A stretch of 64,000 nucleotides of DNA from an uncultured Eubacteriales bacterium (GTDB taxonomy: Bacteria > Bacillota > Clostridia > Christensenellales > Aristaeellaceae): positions 19,251-83,250 of the forward strand of contig CADASI010000039.1 in assembly GCA_902790525.1 (NCBI GenBank), in the 5' to 3' direction. Below are positions 16,982 to 25,920 of the stretch, piece by piece; position 1 is the stretch's first letter, and each line of letters starts with the position of its first letter. The position numbers and the translations under genes were made by a program. The notes under the pieces were generated by a model. The model was given only the letters and a program-made list of their open reading frames with translations, was not told the DNA's origin and ran no database searches.

Positions 16982-17008
16982 CGCCCCCCGAACGGCGTTC
17001 GGGGGGCG
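16982..17008. terminator. Terminator between glyS and metK
   Basis: A perfect 12-bp stem (16982-16993 with 16997-17008) and 3-nt loop. On the minus strand it is followed by TTTTT, making it a standard intrinsic terminator for metK; it can also serve glyS on the plus strand. Confidence 0.88.
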
Positions 17009-17028
17009 CTGTCATGTCGTTACAATGC

Positions 17029-18174
17029 TCAGAGGTACTTCCGAAGCGCCTCGACCCGGTCCAGCTTCTCCCAGGGCAGGTCCAGGTCGTCCCGGCCGAA
17101 GTGGCCGTAGGCGGCGGTCTGGGCGTAGATGGGGCGCTTGAGGTCCAGGTCGCGTATGATGGCGGCGGGGCGCAGGTCGAAGGTCTCGCCGACGATCTGA
17201 GAGAGCCGGTCGTCCGGCAGCGCGCCGGTGCCGAAGCTGTCCACGAACACGGACACGGGCTTCGCCACGCCGATGGCGTAGGCCACGCCGACCTCGCACT
17301 TCTTCGCCAGCCCCGCGGCCACCAGGTTCTTGGCCACGTGGCGCATGGCGTAGGCCGCGGAGCGATCCACCTTGCTGGGGTCCTTGCCGGAGAACGCGCC
17401 GCCGCCGTGGTGGGCGTAGCCGCCGTAGGTGTCCACAATGATCTTGCGGCCCGTGAGCCCGGAATCGCCCTGGGGCCCGCCGATCACGAAGCGCCCGGTG
17501 GGGTTGACGAAGTACTTGGTGTCTTGATCCAGCAGCGCCGCGGGCAGCACGGGCTTCACCACGTGCTTCATCATGTCGTCGAATATGGTCTTCTGGTCCA
17601 CGTCGGGGGCGTGCTGGGTGGACAGCACCACCGCGTCGATGCGCACGGCCTTATCGTCGTCGTACTCGATGGTCACCTGGCTCTTGCCGTCGGGCCGCAG
17701 GTAGGACAGCGTGCCGTCCTTGCGCACCTGTGAAAGCTGCCTCGTCAGCCTGTGGGCCAGCGAGATGGCCAGCGGCATGTACTCCGGGGTCTCGTCGCAG
17801 GCGTAACCGAACATCATGCCCTGGTCACCCGCGCCCTGGTCGGCGTCCTCGCGCACCACGCCCTGGGCGATGTCGGGGGACTGCTCGTCCAGCGAGGTCA
17901 GCACCGCGCAGGAGTAGCCGTCGAAGCCGTACTTGGCCCGGTCGTAGCCGATCTCCACCACCTTTTTGCGCACGATCTGTTCGATGGGCACGTAGGCGGT
18001 GGTGCTGATCTCGCCCATCACCAGCACCATGCCGGTGGTGGCGCAGCATTCGCAGGCCACGTGGGCCTCGGGGTCCTGGGCCAGTATGGCGTCCAGCACC
18101 GCGTCGGAAATCTGGTCGCAGATCTTGTCGGGATGTCCCTCGGTGACGGATTCGGATGTGAAAAAGTGTCTCAT
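17029..18174 (-). CDS. metK: S-adenosylmethionine synthetase
   Basis: 381 residues from the ATG at 18174 (GGAGGG 8 nt upstream; the longer frame to 18201 overlaps the leader). Signature motifs are present: [20 protein letters not shown] (ATP site), [15 protein letters not shown], and [19 protein letters not shown]. The enzyme makes SAM from methionine and ATP in the cytosol. It is preceded by an SAM-I riboswitch (18251-18368) with a terminator hairpin, so it should be switched off when SAM is plentiful. Confidence 0.97.
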   Translation of the reverse strand: MRHFFTSESVTEGHPDKICDQISDAVLDAILAQDPEAHVACECCATTGMVLVMGEISTTAYVPIEQIVRKKVVEIGYDRAKYGFDGYSCAVLTSLDEQSPDIAQGVVREDADQGAGDQGMMFGYACDETPEYMPLAISLAHRLTRQLSQVRKDGTLSYLRPDGKSQVTIEYDDDKAVRIDAVVLSTQHAPDVDQKTIFDDMMKHVVKPVLPAALLDQDTKYFVNPTGRFVIGGPQGDSGLTGRKIIVDTYGGYAHHGGGAFSGKDPSKVDRSAAYAMRHVAKNLVAAGLAKKCEVGVAYAIGVAKPVSVFVDSFGTGALPDDRLSQIVGETFDLRPAAIIRDLDLKRPIYAQTAAYGHFGRDDLDLPWEKLDRVEALRKYL

Positions 18175-18206
18175 ATTATAGCCCTCCGTGGTTGTATTCA
18201 CAATAA

Positions 18207-18228
18207 AAGCTCGCCAGACGGCGAGCTT
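18207..18228 (-). terminator. Expression-platform terminator of the metK riboswitch
   Basis: A 9-bp stem (18207-18215 with 18220-18228), tetraloop and T-rich tail on the minus strand, 33 nt upstream of the metK ATG. Confidence 0.85.
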
Positions 18229-18250
18229 GTACGATGTGTATCAATCCCGC

Positions 18251-18368
18251 CTCATCTTTCGGCGATGGCCCCGGGGCCGCATGCGCCGCAGGAATTGGCA
18301 CCTTGCCGGCGTGACGCCGACCGGTTGCCGGGCTTCATCGGGCCTGTCCCTCTGCCGCTCTGGATAAG
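18251..18368 (-). promoter_or_regulatory. SAM-I (S-box) riboswitch aptamer
   Basis: Read on the minus strand the leader has the S-box conserved blocks in order: CTTATCCAGAG, GGCAGAGGGACAGGCCCGAT, GAAGCCCGGCAACC, AAGGTGCCAATTCCTGC and GAAAGATGAG at the 3' end (18251-18260). These form P1, the kink-turn P2, P3 and P4 of the class I aptamer. Binding of SAM stabilises P1 and lets the terminator at 18207-18228 form. Confidence 0.95.
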
Positions 18369-18389
18369 GCAATCCTCTATTGCGGGATC

Positions 18390-18417
18390 ATTATACCATA
18401 TAATTATCAACTGTCAA
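18390..18417 (-). promoter_or_regulatory. Promoter for the metK leader
   Basis: Minus-strand TTGACA (18412-18417), 16-nt spacer, TATAAT (18390-18395), about 22 nt before the first riboswitch block. Confidence 0.75.
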
Positions 18418-18493
18418 CGCTGTATGGGTTATTTTTCGATTGACAGGGATGGTATAATGTTGACGAGTACAATGCAAAAGCGGGGGTTTTTGG

Positions 18494-19117
18494 ATGGCGC
18501 TGACGATGGTTCACCTGCTGGTCGCGGAGCTCTGGGCGCGAAGCCACCCGGAGTATCTGGAGAGCCCGGAATACTACTATGGCGCGGTGTCGCCGGACGC
18601 CATGCACATACGCTTTCACGGCGACAAGTCCCGAAAGGACGAGTTTCACCTGTACAACTGGCGTTCGCTGCACCGGGAGCCGGTGGTGGCCTATTGGCGG
18701 GAGCGTCGCGCGCCGTTCGACATCGGCTACGGCGTGCACGTGCTGACCGACTGCCAGTGGGTGCCGCGCTATACCAGCGCCTTTCCCGGGCTGTTCCTGC
18801 CAAACGGCAAGCTGGACATCGAGACCTACTACAACGACACCTTCGTCACCGACTTCGCCCTGCTCCGGGAGAATCCCCGGCTCCGGGCGCTGCTGGACCT
18901 GCTGGCGCGGGCGCAGGCCCCGGAAGATCACCCGCTTTTGACCCGGGAGGAGTTCGACGGCTGGCGGAAGGTGATCCTGGACGGCTACCGCGGCGAGTGC
19001 CCGCGCCACGATCCGGTGCGGTTCATCACCGAAGAATACGTGCGCGCCTTCGCCGCCGACAGCCTGGCGCTGATCGGGGACGTGTACCGGGAGGCCATGG
19101 CGGAACCCGGGCCGTAG
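18494..19117 (+). CDS. Zinc-dependent phospholipase C-like protein
   Basis: 207 residues without signal peptide. The order HLLVAELWA, YYYGAVSPDAMHIRFHGDK, DEFHL and YGVHVLTDCQWV places a His/Asp set as in the zinc-dependent phospholipase C/S1-P1 nuclease helical fold (PF00882-like), though identity is only motif-level. Bacterial proteins of this type in Clostridia are mostly uncharacterised. A TATAAT at 18453-18458 may be its promoter; the Shine-Dalgarno signal is weak. It diverges from metK. Confidence 0.6.
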   Translation: MALTMVHLLVAELWARSHPEYLESPEYYYGAVSPDAMHIRFHGDKSRKDEFHLYNWRSLHREPVVAYWRERRAPFDIGYGVHVLTDCQWVPRYTSAFPGLFLPNGKLDIETYYNDTFVTDFALLRENPRLRALLDLLARAQAPEDHPLLTREEFDGWRKVILDGYRGECPRHDPVRFITEEYVRAFAADSLALIGDVYREAMAEPGP

Positions 19118-19148
19118 AATGCTTTCCGAATTATTATCTATATCTTCC

Positions 19149-19177
19149 TTGACAATGTTCGATAATACGGCTATAAT
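19149..19177 (+). promoter_or_regulatory. Consensus promoter for the DUF3798 ABC operon
   Basis: TTGACA (19149-19154), exactly 17 nt, TATAAT (19172-19177): a full consensus sigma-70 promoter about 59 nt before the ATG at 19236. Confidence 0.85.
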
Positions 19178-19235
19178 AAATACTAAATCTGTGTGGCAAA
19201 AGGGTGCCATGCGGTAAGAATAAGGAGGAACACAC

Positions 19236-20429
19236 ATGAAGAAGCTGCTTTGCGTTCTGCTGGCTGCTCTGATGGTCATGTCGATGGCCGTCGTTGCGTC
19301 CGCCGAATCCGCCCCCGAGGAGTTCCACATCGCCATCGTCACCGGCTCCGTCTCCCAGTCTGAGGACGACCGCCGCGGCGCCGAGGCCTTCCAGGCCATG
19401 TACGGCGAGGATATGGTCCAGCTGGCCATCTATCCGGACAACTTCATGGACGAGACCGAGACCACCATCCAGACCATCGTGAACTTCACCGATGATCCGC
19501 TGATGAAGGCCATCATCGTCAACCAGGCCATCCCGGGCACCGCCGAGGCCTTCCGTCAGGTCAAGGAGCGCCGCCCCGACATCCTGTGCATCGCCGGCGA
19601 GTCCCACGAGGACCTGCCCGTGATCGGCGAGGCTGCCGACCTGGTCTGCAACAACGACTTCGTCGCCCGCGGCTACCTGATGATCCACACCGCCCATGAG
19701 CTGGGCTGCGATACCTTCGTGCACATCTCCTTCCCCCGCCACATGAGCTACGAGACCATGTCCCGCCGCGTGGCCGTCATGAAGGAGACCTGCAAGGACC
19801 TGGGCATGGAGTTCGTGCTTGAGACCGCTCCCGACCCGACCAGCGACGTCGGCGTCTCCGGCGCTCAGCAGTACATCCTGGAGCATGCTCCGGAATGGAT
19901 CGAGAAGTACGGCCAGAATTCCGCCTACTTCTGCACCAACGACGCCCACACCGAGCCCCTGCTGAAGCAGCTTCTGGCCTACGGCGGCTACTTCATCGAG
20001 GCCGACCTGCCCTCCCCGCTGATGGGCTATCCGGGCGCTCTGGGCATCGATCTGACCGACGCCAACGGCGATTTCGAGAAGATCCTGGCCGAGGTTGAGA
20101 AGGCTGTCGTCGAAAAGGGCGGCGCGGGCCGCTTCGGCACCTGGGCCTACTCCTACGGCTACACCGTGTCCGCCGGCCTGGCGCAGCACGCCTACAACGT
20201 GATCACCGGCGTCAGCGAGCTCGACGAGATCGACGACATCGCCGATGCCTACGCCGTGTTCTCCCCCGGCGCCAACTGGAACGGCTCCAGCTACACCAAC
20301 GCGGATACCGGCGTGAAGTCCGAGAACATCTTCCTGGTGTACCAGGACACCTACATCATGGGCGATCCCGGCCACTACATGGGCTCCACCGAGATCGAGG
20401 TTCCCGAGAAGTACTTCACCGTCAAGTAA
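19236..20429 (+). CDS. DUF3798-type periplasmic-binding-like lipoprotein/secreted receptor
   Basis: 397 residues. A signal peptide (MKKLLCVLLAALMVMSMAVV ... ASA) is followed by a type 1 periplasmic-binding fold: FHIAIVTGSVSQSEDDRRGA, then FTDDPLMKAIIVNQAIPGT and SPLMGYPGALGIDLTDANGD. The sequence matches what is known as DUF3798, a family found next to ribose-type ABC genes in Firmicutes. It is the first gene of a five-gene operon and the likely ligand receptor; the ligand is unknown. A hairpin at 20452-20479 right after the stop probably sets higher expression of the receptor than of the downstream transporter genes. Confidence 0.82.
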   Translation: MKKLLCVLLAALMVMSMAVVASAESAPEEFHIAIVTGSVSQSEDDRRGAEAFQAMYGEDMVQLAIYPDNFMDETETTIQTIVNFTDDPLMKAIIVNQAIPGTAEAFRQVKERRPDILCIAGESHEDLPVIGEAADLVCNNDFVARGYLMIHTAHELGCDTFVHISFPRHMSYETMSRRVAVMKETCKDLGMEFVLETAPDPTSDVGVSGAQQYILEHAPEWIEKYGQNSAYFCTNDAHTEPLLKQLLAYGGYFIEADLPSPLMGYPGALGIDLTDANGDFEKILAEVEKAVVEKGGAGRFGTWAYSYGYTVSAGLAQHAYNVITGVSELDEIDDIADAYAVFSPGANWNGSSYTNADTGVKSENIFLVYQDTYIMGDPGHYMGSTEIEVPEKYFTVK

Positions 20430-20451
20430 GTATAACCGATCAATCATCCTG

Positions 20452-20479
20452 GAAAGGGGAGGATTATCCCTCCCCTTTC
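20452..20479 (+). terminator. Attenuating hairpin between receptor gene and ABC ATPase gene
   Basis: An 11-bp perfect stem (20452-20462 with 20469-20479) followed by TTTAAAT, placed after the binding-protein stop and before the ATPase gene of the same operon. Confidence 0.7.
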
Positions 20480-20504
20480 TTTAAATGTTAGGTGGATTTA
20501 TAAC

Positions 20505-22085
20505 ATGAGCACTCCTTTGCTTGAACTGAAAAACATCAAGAAGGATTTCTTCGGCAACCAGGTCCTGACCGACATCAACCTGACCCTCAACGAGGGCGAG
20601 GTGCTGGGCCTGGTCGGCGAGAATGGCGCGGGCAAGAGCACGCTGATGAAGATCCTGTTCGGCATGAACGTCATCCGCGATACCGGCGGATACGGCGGCG
20701 ACATTATACTCAACGGGCAGAAGGTGAGCTTCGCCTCCCCCTTTGACGCCCTGGCCGCCGGCATTGGCATGGTGCACCAGGAGTTTTCGCTGATTCCCGG
20801 CTTTACCGCCACGGAAAACATACTGCTCAACCGCGAACCCCAGAAGAAGAGCGTGATCGCGGAGGTGTTCGGCCCGAGGCTGAACACGCTGGATCGTCCC
20901 GCCATGCGGGAGGCTGCGGACAGGGCCATCGACAAGATGGGCGTCCACATCGACGGAGAGATGGTCATCAACGACATGCCCGTCGGCCACAAGCAGTTCA
21001 CCGAGATCGCGCGCGAGCTCAGCAAGGAACAGCTGAAGCTCCTGATCCTCGACGAACCCACGGCGGTTTTGACCGAGCGCGAGGCGTCGGCCCTGCTGGA
21101 TTCCATCCGGGGCATGTCCGAGCGCGGCATCGCCGTGATATTCATTACCCACAGGCTCCAGGAGATACTGGACGTGTGCGACAAGGTGGCCGTCATGCGC
21201 GACGGCGAGCTGGTCAATGACGTGGCGGCGAAGGACACCAACGTCACCGAGATCACCCGCTGGATGGTGGGCCGCTCCGTGGACGCCGCCGCGGCGGCGG
21301 AGCACCGCGCGCCCCCGGAGACCGACACCGTGATGTCCATCCGCCGGCTGTGGGTGGACATGCCCGGCGAGACCGTGCGCGACGTCAACCTGGACGTGCG
21401 CCGCGGCGAGATACTGGGCATCGGCGGCCTGGCCGGACAGGGCAAGCTGGGCATCCCCAACGGCGTGATGGGCCTGTACCAGGCCGGCGGCACGGTGACC
21501 TTCGACGGCCGGCAGATACCGCTCAATTCGCCCCGCAAGTGCCTCGACAGCCAGCTGGCGTTCGTGTCGGAGGACCGGCGCGGCGTGGGACTGCTGCTGG
21601 ACGAGTCGCTGGAGTGGAACATCGCCTTCCCAGCCATGCAGATCCAGGACAAGTTCTTGAAGCCGCTGCTGGGCGGCATGATCAAGTGGCGCGACGAGAA
21701 GGCCATCGCCGAGGTGACCAGGCGCTACATCGACGAATTGCAGATCCGGTGCACCTCCTCCAAGCAGAACGCCAAGGAGCTCTCCGGCGGCAACCAGCAG
21801 AAGATCTGCCTGGCGAAGGCGTTTGCGCTGGAGCCCAAGTTCCTGTTCGTGTCCGAGCCCACCCGCGGCATCGACGTGGGCGCGAAGGCGCTGGTGCTGG
21901 AGGCGCTCAAGAAGTTCAACCGCGAAAGCGGCGTCACCATCGTGATGATCTCCTCGGAGCTGGAGGAGCTTCGGCAGACCTGCGACCGCATCGCCATCGT
22001 GTCCGGCGGGCGCATCGCGGGCATACTGCCGGCCACCGATTCCAGCGAGGACTTCGGCGCGCTGATGGTCAGCCAGGTCGTGTAA
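20505..22085 (+). CDS. Ribose/galactose-type ABC transporter, double ATPase subunit
   Basis: 526 residues with two ABC domains fused as in RbsA/MglA. The first has a good Walker A (GENGAGKST), Q-loop region MVHQEFSLIP and Walker B LLILDEPTAVLTE, but its signature is LSKEQ rather than LSGGQ. The second has a degenerate Walker A (GGLAGQGKLGIPN), which is normal for this family, a signature LSGGNQQK, and FVSEPTRGIDVGAK. It energises uptake by the two permeases that follow; translational spacing to the next gene is 12 nt. Confidence 0.92.
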   Translation: MSTPLLELKNIKKDFFGNQVLTDINLTLNEGEVLGLVGENGAGKSTLMKILFGMNVIRDTGGYGGDIILNGQKVSFASPFDALAAGIGMVHQEFSLIPGFTATENILLNREPQKKSVIAEVFGPRLNTLDRPAMREAADRAIDKMGVHIDGEMVINDMPVGHKQFTEIARELSKEQLKLLILDEPTAVLTEREASALLDSIRGMSERGIAVIFITHRLQEILDVCDKVAVMRDGELVNDVAAKDTNVTEITRWMVGRSVDAAAAAEHRAPPETDTVMSIRRLWVDMPGETVRDVNLDVRRGEILGIGGLAGQGKLGIPNGVMGLYQAGGTVTFDGRQIPLNSPRKCLDSQLAFVSEDRRGVGLLLDESLEWNIAFPAMQIQDKFLKPLLGGMIKWRDEKAIAEVTRRYIDELQIRCTSSKQNAKELSGGNQQKICLAKAFALEPKFLFVSEPTRGIDVGAKALVLEALKKFNRESGVTIVMISSELEELRQTCDRIAIVSGGRIAGILPATDSSEDFGALMVSQVV

Positions 22086-22097
22086 GGAGGTGCGATT

Positions 22098-23174
22098 ATG
22101 AGTGAGCAAATCAAAAAGAATGATGGCACCTTCATGGACAGGGTGAGGGACATGGCGCGCAGCTTCGGCCTGCCGCGCATGATCATCGCCGTGTTCCTGC
22201 TGGTGCTGTTCATCGCCGCGCCCTTCGTCGGCGCGGACTTCTGGACCCAGGTGACCAACCTGTTCAACCGCTTCAGCTGGAACGCGGTGCTGGTACTGGC
22301 CATGGTGCCCATGGTGCACTCCGGCTGCGGGCTGAACTTCGGCCTGCCGCTGGGCATCATCTCCGGCCTGCTGGGGGCGACGCTGTCGATCGAGTTCGGC
22401 TTCACGGGCTTTCCCAGCTTCGTGATGGCGGTGCTGATCGCCACGCCCTTCGCGCTGATCTTCGGCGTGGGCTACGGTTGGCTGCTGAACAAGATCAAGG
22501 GCGGCGAGATGATGATCGCCACCTACGTGGGCTTCTCGTCGGTTTCCTTCATGTGCATGATGTGGCTGCTGCTGCCGTACCACAAGCCGGACATGGTTTG
22601 GGGCCTGGCGGGCAAGGGCCTGAGGACCACCATCTCCCTGGAGGGCTACTTCGCGGGGGTGCTGTCCAACTTCATGCAGATACAAATCGGCAAGCTGGTG
22701 ATCCCCACCGGCGCGCTGTTGGTGTTCGCGCTGCTGGCCTTCCTGATGTGGGCCTTCCTGCACACCAAGACCGGCACGGCCATGACCGCCGTGGGCTCGA
22801 ACCCCACCTTCGCGCGGGCCGCCGGCATCAACATCGACAAGGTCCGCATGCTGTCCGTGGTGATGTCCACGTGGCTGGCGGCGGTGGGCATACTGATGTA
22901 CGAGCAGGGCTTCGGCTTCATACAGCTGTACATGGCGCCCTTTAACATGGCGCTGCCCGCGGTGTCGGCTATTCTGATCGGCGGCGCGTCGGTGAACAAG
23001 GCGTCCGTGGCCAACGTGATCATCGGCACGATACTGTTCCAGGGCATCGTGACCATGACCCCCACGGTCATGAACTCCATGATCCACATGGACATCAGCG
23101 AGGTCATACGAATCATCGTCTCCAACGGCATGATTCTCTACGCGCTGACCAGAAAGACGGAGGCGACAAGATGA
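22098..23174 (+). CDS. Ribose-type ABC transporter permease, subunit 1
   Basis: 358 residues, about eight to ten membrane helices, RbsC/BPD_transp_2 type. Marks include MVPMVHSGCGLNFGLPLGII near the first helices, the cytoplasmic loop GSNPTFARAAGINIDKVR (coupling helix for the ATPase), and GGASVNKASVANVIIGTILF. The operon codes two different permeases, so the channel is probably a heterodimer. Its stop overlaps the next start (ATGA at 23171). Confidence 0.9.
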   Translation: MSEQIKKNDGTFMDRVRDMARSFGLPRMIIAVFLLVLFIAAPFVGADFWTQVTNLFNRFSWNAVLVLAMVPMVHSGCGLNFGLPLGIISGLLGATLSIEFGFTGFPSFVMAVLIATPFALIFGVGYGWLLNKIKGGEMMIATYVGFSSVSFMCMMWLLLPYHKPDMVWGLAGKGLRTTISLEGYFAGVLSNFMQIQIGKLVIPTGALLVFALLAFLMWAFLHTKTGTAMTAVGSNPTFARAAGINIDKVRMLSVVMSTWLAAVGILMYEQGFGFIQLYMAPFNMALPAVSAILIGGASVNKASVANVIIGTILFQGIVTMTPTVMNSMIHMDISEVIRIIVSNGMILYALTRKTEATR

Positions 23175-24298
23175 GCCAGAATATTAAGAAAGAGACCTCC
23201 GCAGGGAAGAAGGCGCTGGGCTTCCTGGCCGCCAATTCCGTACCGGTCATGTTCATACTGATCTGCGCGGTCTGCATTCCGATTTCGGGCTTCTCGCCCG
23301 CCTACCTGTTGAACGAGATCGTGACCCGCATGGGCAGGAACGTGTTTTTGATCCTGAGCCTGCTCATCCCCATCATGGCGGGCATGGGCCTCAACTTCGG
23401 CATGACGCTTGGGGCCATGGCCGGCGAGATCGCGCTGATCTTCGTCACCGACTGGCAGATCTGGGGCATCCCCGGCGTGGTGCTGGCGATGATCATCTCC
23501 ATACCGTTCTCCATCGGCCTGGGCCTTTTGTGCGGCAAGATCCTCAACATGGCCAAAGGCCGCGAGATGGTGACGAGCTACATCATCAGCTACTTCATCA
23601 ACGGCGTCTACCAGCTGGTGGTGCTGTACATGATGGGCTCCATCATACCGATCAAGCACACCACCATCCGCCTGCCCCGCGGCTACGGCATCCGCAACAC
23701 GCTGAGCCTTTTGAGCATGCGCCAGTCGATCGACAACCTGCTGGCCATCCGCGTGGCGGGGGTCAAGATCCCGATGCTGACCTTCATCATCATCGCCGTG
23801 ATGTGCCTGGTGATCGTGTGGTTCCGCCGCACCAAGCTGGGCCAGGACATGCGCGCCGTGGGCCAGGACATGGACGTGGCGCGTGACGCCGGCATCAACG
23901 TGGAGCGCACCCGCATCATCTCCATCGTGATCTCCACGGTGCTGGCGGGCTTCGGCATGATCATCTACCTGCAAAACATGGGCAACATGCCCACCTACTC
24001 GGCGCACTCGCAGATCGGCATGTTCTGCATCGCGGCGCTGCTGGTGGGCGGCGCGTCGGTCGACCGGGCCTCCATCGGCAACGTGTTCCTGGGCGTGGTG
24101 CTGTTCCACCTGATGTTCATCGTGGCGCCCTCCGCGGGCGGCAAGATCACAGGCGACACCATGATCGGCGAATACTTCCGCGTGTTCGTGTCCTACGGCG
24201 TCATCACCGTGGCGCTGGTCATGTATGAGACCAAGAAGCGCCGGGCCAAGGCCAGCATGGGCGAACAGCTCCAGGCGGCCCAGCAGGAGGGAGAGTGA
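23171..24298 (+). CDS. Ribose-type ABC transporter permease, subunit 2
   Basis: 375 residues of the same BPD_transp_2 family: IPIMAGMGLNFGMTLGAMAG aligns with the sister protein, the coupling loop is GQDMDVARDAGINVERTR, and GGASVDRASIGNVFLGVVLF matches the C-terminal helix. Start and stop both overlap neighbours by 1-4 nt, so it is tightly coupled in the operon. Confidence 0.9.
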   Translation: MSQNIKKETSAGKKALGFLAANSVPVMFILICAVCIPISGFSPAYLLNEIVTRMGRNVFLILSLLIPIMAGMGLNFGMTLGAMAGEIALIFVTDWQIWGIPGVVLAMIISIPFSIGLGLLCGKILNMAKGREMVTSYIISYFINGVYQLVVLYMMGSIIPIKHTTIRLPRGYGIRNTLSLLSMRQSIDNLLAIRVAGVKIPMLTFIIIAVMCLVIVWFRRTKLGQDMRAVGQDMDVARDAGINVERTRIISIVISTVLAGFGMIIYLQNMGNMPTYSAHSQIGMFCIAALLVGGASVDRASIGNVFLGVVLFHLMFIVAPSAGGKITGDTMIGEYFRVFVSYGVITVALVMYETKKRRAKASMGEQLQAAQQEGE

Positions 24299-24795
24299 TG
24301 AACGTGCGCAAAGTGCTGTTTCGCGTGGGCACCGTCGCCGTGCTGCTGGCCATCGCCGCGTGCATGATGGTCATCGGCCGGGGCCATACCGTGTATTTCG
24401 ACAACAAGAAGCTGGAGTACAACGGCCAGACGCTCGACACCTACCGCCGCATCAACGTGTTCGTGAACGGCGAGCAGGTGGCCAAGCTGTCCGCCAAGGA
24501 CCGCGGCATGGCCACCTTCACCGGCCAGAAGTTCTCCTTTGACATCGAGGTGACCAAGGAGAAGGGCGACGAGCCCGTCACCTACACCTTCCCCATCACC
24601 GTGCCCTACGGCATGGACGGCATCGTGCTGAACCTGCCGGGCATGATCGAGGAGCTCCCCGAGGAAGCCTACGCCTCCGAGTTCGTGCCCGTGGCCACAG
24701 AGACCACGCCCGAGGACGAGGAGATCGTCACCGACGAGTTCGGCATCAGCATCGAATCCGCCGAGGACAGCGCCGAGGCCGCCCCGGAGGGGTGA
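24298..24795 (+). CDS. Small membrane-anchored accessory protein of the DUF3798 ABC operon
   Basis: 165 residues from the ATG at 24298, whose A is the last base of the preceding TGA, with GGAGGGAG just upstream. One N-terminal membrane helix (VLFRVGTVAVLLAIAACMMV) is followed by a beta-rich extracytoplasmic domain (YFDNKKLEYNGQTLDTYRRI; FDIEVTKEKGDEPVTYTFPI). The tail is acidic and low in complexity (ETTPEDEEIV ... AEDSAEAAPEG). I recognise it only as the conserved last gene seen with such transporters (DUF6672-like). It could be a lipoprotein-like accessory to the receptor; its function is unknown. Confidence 0.7.
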   Translation: MNVRKVLFRVGTVAVLLAIAACMMVIGRGHTVYFDNKKLEYNGQTLDTYRRINVFVNGEQVAKLSAKDRGMATFTGQKFSFDIEVTKEKGDEPVTYTFPITVPYGMDGIVLNLPGMIEELPEEAYASEFVPVATETTPEDEEIVTDEFGISIESAEDSAEAAPEG

Positions 24796-24812
24796 TGATC
24801 CACACAACAATC

Positions 24813-24840
24813 AGCGCCGCCTGAATCATCAGGCGGCGCT
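24813..24840. terminator. Bidirectional terminator between convergent operons
   Basis: A 12-bp perfect stem (24813-24824 with 24829-24840) and ATCA loop between the stop at 24795 and the minus-strand stop at 24858. Confidence 0.75.
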
Positions 24841-24857
24841 GCGTCGTCTCTCGGGCA

Positions 24858-25892
24858 TCAGTACTCGATGACGCCCTTGACCACGTTGCGGATGTCCTTG
24901 TGGCAGGTGGCGAAGGCGTCGATGGTGTCGTCGAACTTGAAGCGATGGGACACGATCGCGCCCACGTTGATCCTGCCGTCGGCGATGGCATTGATGGCGG
25001 TGGGATAGAGGTTGCGATAGCGGAATATGGACTTGACGGTCAGCTCCTTGACGGACATCATGCTGGTGTTGAAGCCGTCCACGCGGTCCGCGCCCAGGCC
25101 CACGATGACCACCATGCCGGCGGGCTTGGCGGCGCTCAGGCAGGCGTCCACGGTGGCGGAGAAGCCGGCGCAGTCGATGCAGACGTCCGCGCCGCGGCCC
25201 TCGGTCAACTCCATGACCTTCTTCACCAGGTCGTCGTCCTTGGTGTTCACGGTGATGGCGCCCAGCTCGCGGGCCTTCTCGAGGCGCTTGTCCAGCACGT
25301 CGCCCACGATGATCCGCGTCGCGCCGTAGGCCTTGGCGGCCAGCAGGGTCACCAGGCCGATGCAGCCCGCGCCCACGATCACCACGGTCTGGCCCAGCTT
25401 GACGTTGCCGGTGTTGCAGGCGTGCAGGCCGATGGCCAGCGGCTCCACCAGCGCGCCCTCGGTGAAGGACATGTTGTCGGGGATCTTGAAGGTGAAGGCG
25501 GCGGGGTGGGAGATGTGCTCGCTCAGCACGCCGTCATAGGGCGGGGTGGCCCAGAACTTGACGTCCTTGCACAGGTTGTAGTGGCCGGTCAGGCACTCCT
25601 CGCACTTCATGCAGGGCACGCCGGGCTCCATGCACACGCGGTCGCCGGGCTTGAGGTTCTTGACGTTCTCGCCGACCTCCTCGATGATGCCCGCGGCCTC
25701 GTGGCCGAGGATGAAGGGGGGCTTCACGATGAAGTTGCCGATGGAGCCGGTGTGGTAGTAGTGCAGGTCGGAGCCGCACACGCCCACGGACTGCACCTTG
25801 ATCATCACGTCGTCGGGTCCTACCTTGGGCATCGGGGCCTCGCCGACCTCCAGCTTCTCCAGATCGGTCATGTAAAAGGTCTTGTTGGACAT
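24858..25892 (-). CDS. Zinc-dependent sorbitol/polyol dehydrogenase (MDR family)
   Basis: 344 residues with the medium-chain dehydrogenase pattern. The catalytic zinc ligands are in VGVCGSDLHYY and GHEAAGIIEEVG, the structural zinc cysteines in GVPCMKCEECLTGHYNLC, and the NAD site in VVIVGAGCIGLVTLLAAKAY; GDVLDKRLE follows the nucleotide-binding strand. The Asp after that strand fits NAD rather than NADP. Closest in style to sorbitol (L-iditol 2-) dehydrogenase, oxidising polyols to ketoses. It is the last gene of the ROK-controlled polyol operon. Confidence 0.9.
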   Translation of the reverse strand: MSNKTFYMTDLEKLEVGEAPMPKVGPDDVMIKVQSVGVCGSDLHYYHTGSIGNFIVKPPFILGHEAAGIIEEVGENVKNLKPGDRVCMEPGVPCMKCEECLTGHYNLCKDVKFWATPPYDGVLSEHISHPAAFTFKIPDNMSFTEGALVEPLAIGLHACNTGNVKLGQTVVIVGAGCIGLVTLLAAKAYGATRIIVGDVLDKRLEKARELGAITVNTKDDDLVKKVMELTEGRGADVCIDCAGFSATVDACLSAAKPAGMVVIVGLGADRVDGFNTSMMSVKELTVKSIFRYRNLYPTAINAIADGRINVGAIVSHRFKFDDTIDAFATCHKDIRNVVKGVIEY

Positions 25893-25920
25893 GGTATTCT
25901 TCCTTTCGTGATGTGATTTT

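Noticed and set aside
20481-23087. Very long open frames opposite real genes (for example minus-strand 20481-23087, plus-strand 6199-7575 and 2957-4234)
   Set aside because: They are Gly/His/Arg/Val-rich with no domain, no ribosome-binding site and lie exactly antisense to well-supported genes; a known side effect of GC-rich coding DNA.
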